Of a stretch of 64,000 nucleotides of DNA, positions 61,433 to 64,000 are shown piece by piece; the stretch's first letter is position 1, and every line of letters starts with the position of its first letter. This DNA is from Astatotilapia calliptera. Taxonomy: Eukaryota; Chordata; Actinopteri; Cichliformes; Cichlidae. Under the pieces are notes generated by a model. It was not told the DNA's origin, ran no database searches, and saw only the letters and a list, made by a program, of their open reading frames with translations. Both the position numbers and the translations under genes were made by a program. The DNA lies in contig NC_039306.1 in NCBI RefSeq assembly GCF_900246225.1, positions 13,151,071 to 13,215,070 of the forward strand. The letters run 5' to 3'.

Positions 61433-64000
61433 ATACAAAGCATTAAAACATGTTAAAAACACAAAGATTGGGCCCAGAAGCAGGATTCATCACGTCATCA
61501 CTTAAAGACCAGATAGTCTGTGATGTTACATGACTGTTTGGTCATCCTACTTAGGCTTTCTAACAAGTTTGTGTTTTTTGATATTATTTTGTTATTAATT
61601 GAAACAAAATGAAACAAAATTCACTTTTAGTAAGAGTACGAAATGGTCAGTTCCCCATGAGGAAGTTACCAATCTTACCAGTGAATACACTCATTTAACT
61701 TATATCCATTAAATAGGTTTTATAAGTCTGTGCACATAGACTGAACTTTATATTACTTCCAAATCACAACTATTTAATAACAAAGGTTGATAAAAAAAAC
61801 AACAACACAGATATTTACTGTAAAAATATAGTCTATATTATTTGCTCTGAAAGAGAGAGCCTTAGATTACCATTTGCAAAGCAATCTCTATTTGCTTACT
61901 TTATTTATAGTTCACAGTCTTTTCCTAACATAACTTTGTCAATATGAGGCAGGAAAGGATATCCCATGGAAGACAGAAAAGCAGAAATGAGGTAGTAAAA
62001 AAGAGAATTGGGGGCATTTAAACCAAAATTACTTACAAAAACCAAAAAGTTAATGGAAGCAAAAAGTAACACAAGGAGACAAGTCGAAATTAATTTTTTT
62101 GTAATTTTGATCAAGAAGCAGTCCCTGAATCTGTTACATTACACAACAGTGATGTGAGAGGAGGTGCCAGAGTAAGTCGAAGGAGCCAACGGCCAGTTCC
62201 TTCCTGTACAGAATCAATGTTTTACTCATATGAAACATGTTGTTTTTGTTTGGATCTGTAATTTCCCGCATGGACAGAATGATTTATGTCTCAATTTACA
62301 TTTGCACCATCAGAGGCCCCCTGCTGGTTCATCCCATTTTAGTGTGTGAGTTTAATTTCCTGTCTTTGCAATGCAAGTCACACTTACTGTACACTTGCAT
62401 GCACAAACGTGTGTCTGTGTCTTTTTCTTTCTGTCACTCTGCGCATGTGCATGCAAGTCATGCCTTTGCGTGTGTGTGCGAGGGTGCCTGCCTAGAATGA
62501 CCTGCCTTCCTGTCACGCAACTGCTTTGTGTGTGCATTACAGAGAGAAAGAGACTGCAAGAGAGAGAAAAAAGGAAAGAGAGACATTAATATAAGCTGAT
62601 CAGTTTGTTCACCAGGGAGTCTGGACATCTGCCAGGGACAGGGAACGACAGGGAAAATAGTGATAGAGGAAATACGAGATTAAAAGACACAATGAAAGAG
62701 TAAAAAAGGAAACAAGTTAGAAAATATAGTAGATGTAAGTAAAAGATGAGAACTAGAGAAAAAGAGAATATATATATATGGAAAGACAGACAGACTAAAG
62801 CTTCAGACTTGGTCATCCTTAGCGACTCTATCTAGCAAAATGAATCCTTCCTCCCTTCTGTTTTATCTCCAACTCATTCTCATCTCATTCTCCTCGTCTA
62901 CATTTTACTTATTTTTTTCTTCTCTTGTGTCTTTCTCTGTATTTCTGTTTTCCCTTCTCAAGTCTTCACAGAAAATCTTCCCAGGAGCTTTAGTTGATGA
63001 TCAGTCTACAGTGATGATAACAGAGCACCAATAATTCCTAACTGCACACACACACCCACACACACATTGCATTTACAGGTAGAGATCTACATAGTCACCA
63101 CCACCCCCAAAAAATACATTAAATAAATAAATAAATAAATACATTGCATTCCTGATGTAGCACATATGATACAAATTTAAAGTCAAATATGCAAATTCTT
63201 TTTTTTTCATCAGATGGGTGACTAAACACTTAATTTTTTAAAGAAATCTGAATTTTCTGGCAATTATTTTATGGTTCAGGCTTTAAGGGAAGTAAAAGCA
63301 TGGAAACCTACATGAGGCCCTAACCTTCAAAATAAAGTGTTTTCGAAGAGGGACAGGAGCAAAATCACACAGGCAGAGAGGCAGAAAGGAACCAAGAACT
63401 TGCAGTTACTAAAAACCTAAGCATTAATGTCACTCAGCACAGAGAAAGATAACTAATAACTAATAATAAAATCATATACATTGACAAGAACCAACACCAC
63501 CAAGTTCAAGGTCACTGTGGATTTATGTTTTATAAAATAGTTATCAATAAAGTCACGATGAATGGCTAAAAGGGCTCCATAAAGGCACAGAATGTCAAAT
63601 AGAGTGACATAAACCAACAACAGGTGAAATAATGATTACTGATGTTGAATGATGCAGATTACTTATCAAATGACATATAGGTTACAATTAAGTGCTTAGT
63701 CTGTGACCTCGAAGTGTCTTTTGTTGTAAAGCTGTAGTCCTCTGTCCATCCAAACCAGACTCTCACCCTTATGTAGCTTGTCAGTGTTATGTTGCTTATG
63801 GGCTAACTGTGCCCCCTTCTGAAAAATAAAAATTCAAGTATAATTCAAAAGTACTTCTTAGCTGGTATGACAAGTATGTGTCTGATTGTCTCCCTTTGAG
63901 TGGATGTGACATTCCTTTTCCAGGATTTTGATGTATTTGTTTTTTTCTTTCTAACAGGGATGATGTGCATTAATAAACATTGCAGTAAATGTCCCAGAGT
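61433..64000. other. Intergenic DNA, low-complexity tracts
   Basis: No gene found. A purine-rich plus-strand stretch (about 62538-62800, with 'agagagaaaaaaggaaagag') is followed by a pyrimidine-rich stretch (about 62846-62980). An (AAAT)n run lies at about 63119-63140. A decayed relative of the 37980 MITE is listed separately. Confidence 0.5.
63152..63291. mobile_element. Diverged half copy of the TTAA-type MITE
   Basis: ctgatgtagcacatatgata then caaattt and, after a gap, ttttctggcaattattttat followed by ggttcaggctttaaggga follow the right half of the element at 37980-38244 in the same order and orientation. The left half is absent and the right TTAA is no longer present, so it is an old truncated copy. 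Confidence 0.45.

Overview
This window reads as a gene-poor, AT-rich stretch of teleost fish chromosome, most likely a percomorph and possibly a cichlid. The evidence is two spliced vertebrate genes, long introns and intergenic spaces, many microsatellites, and a mix of repeats typical of ray-finned fish: Rex1-, L2-, RTE- and R4-type LINEs, tRNA-derived SINEs, Tc1/mariner copies, and hAT-like and piggyBac-like non-autonomous elements. The species assignment is inferred from repeat types only.

Two protein-coding genes can be supported well. lsm3 lies on the minus strand (18442 down to 15068) as four exons encoding a 102-residue Sm-like protein of the U6 snRNP and mRNA-decay LSm ring. abra (STARS) lies on the plus strand (49755-53287) as two exons encoding about 356 residues with a C-terminal Costars domain; it has a TATA box 286 bp upstream of the ATG. 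A weak candidate small gene (about 19547-20906, plus strand) starts 1.1 kb from the lsm3 start codon in divergent orientation; its splicing and identity are unresolved.

Layout. 1-4000: plain AT-rich intergenic DNA. 4000-5330: GC-rich repeat-like island. 5690-6640: SINE split by a MITE. 7330-9900: LINE tail, three decayed tRNA-Gln-like sequences and a non-LTR remnant. 11888-13145: Rex1-like LINE. 15068-18442: lsm3 with a 1.25-kb hAT-like element in intron 1. 18660-19375: RTE remnant. 20900-42900: non-coding, with microsatellites, a second hAT-like element (28288-29194), two decayed Tc1-like copies and a small TTAA-flanked MITE. 42904-47124: one TA microsatellite split by a hAT-like element and an R4-clade LINE. 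49468-54930: abra and its downstream region. 54932-56823: Tc1/mariner copy with DD37E spacing, interrupted by a SINE. 58296-61432: L2-type LINE with an uninterrupted 878-codon ORF. 61440-64000: low-complexity intergenic DNA.

I found no operon-like or otherwise novel multi-gene system. The most interesting material is in the mobile DNA: composite non-autonomous elements that share internal modules and carry a relic pogo/Brinker-type DNA-binding domain, nested insertions, and long inverted repeats. lsm3 and abra act in unrelated pathways (RNA metabolism; actin-Rho-SRF signalling in muscle), and nothing here links them functionally.
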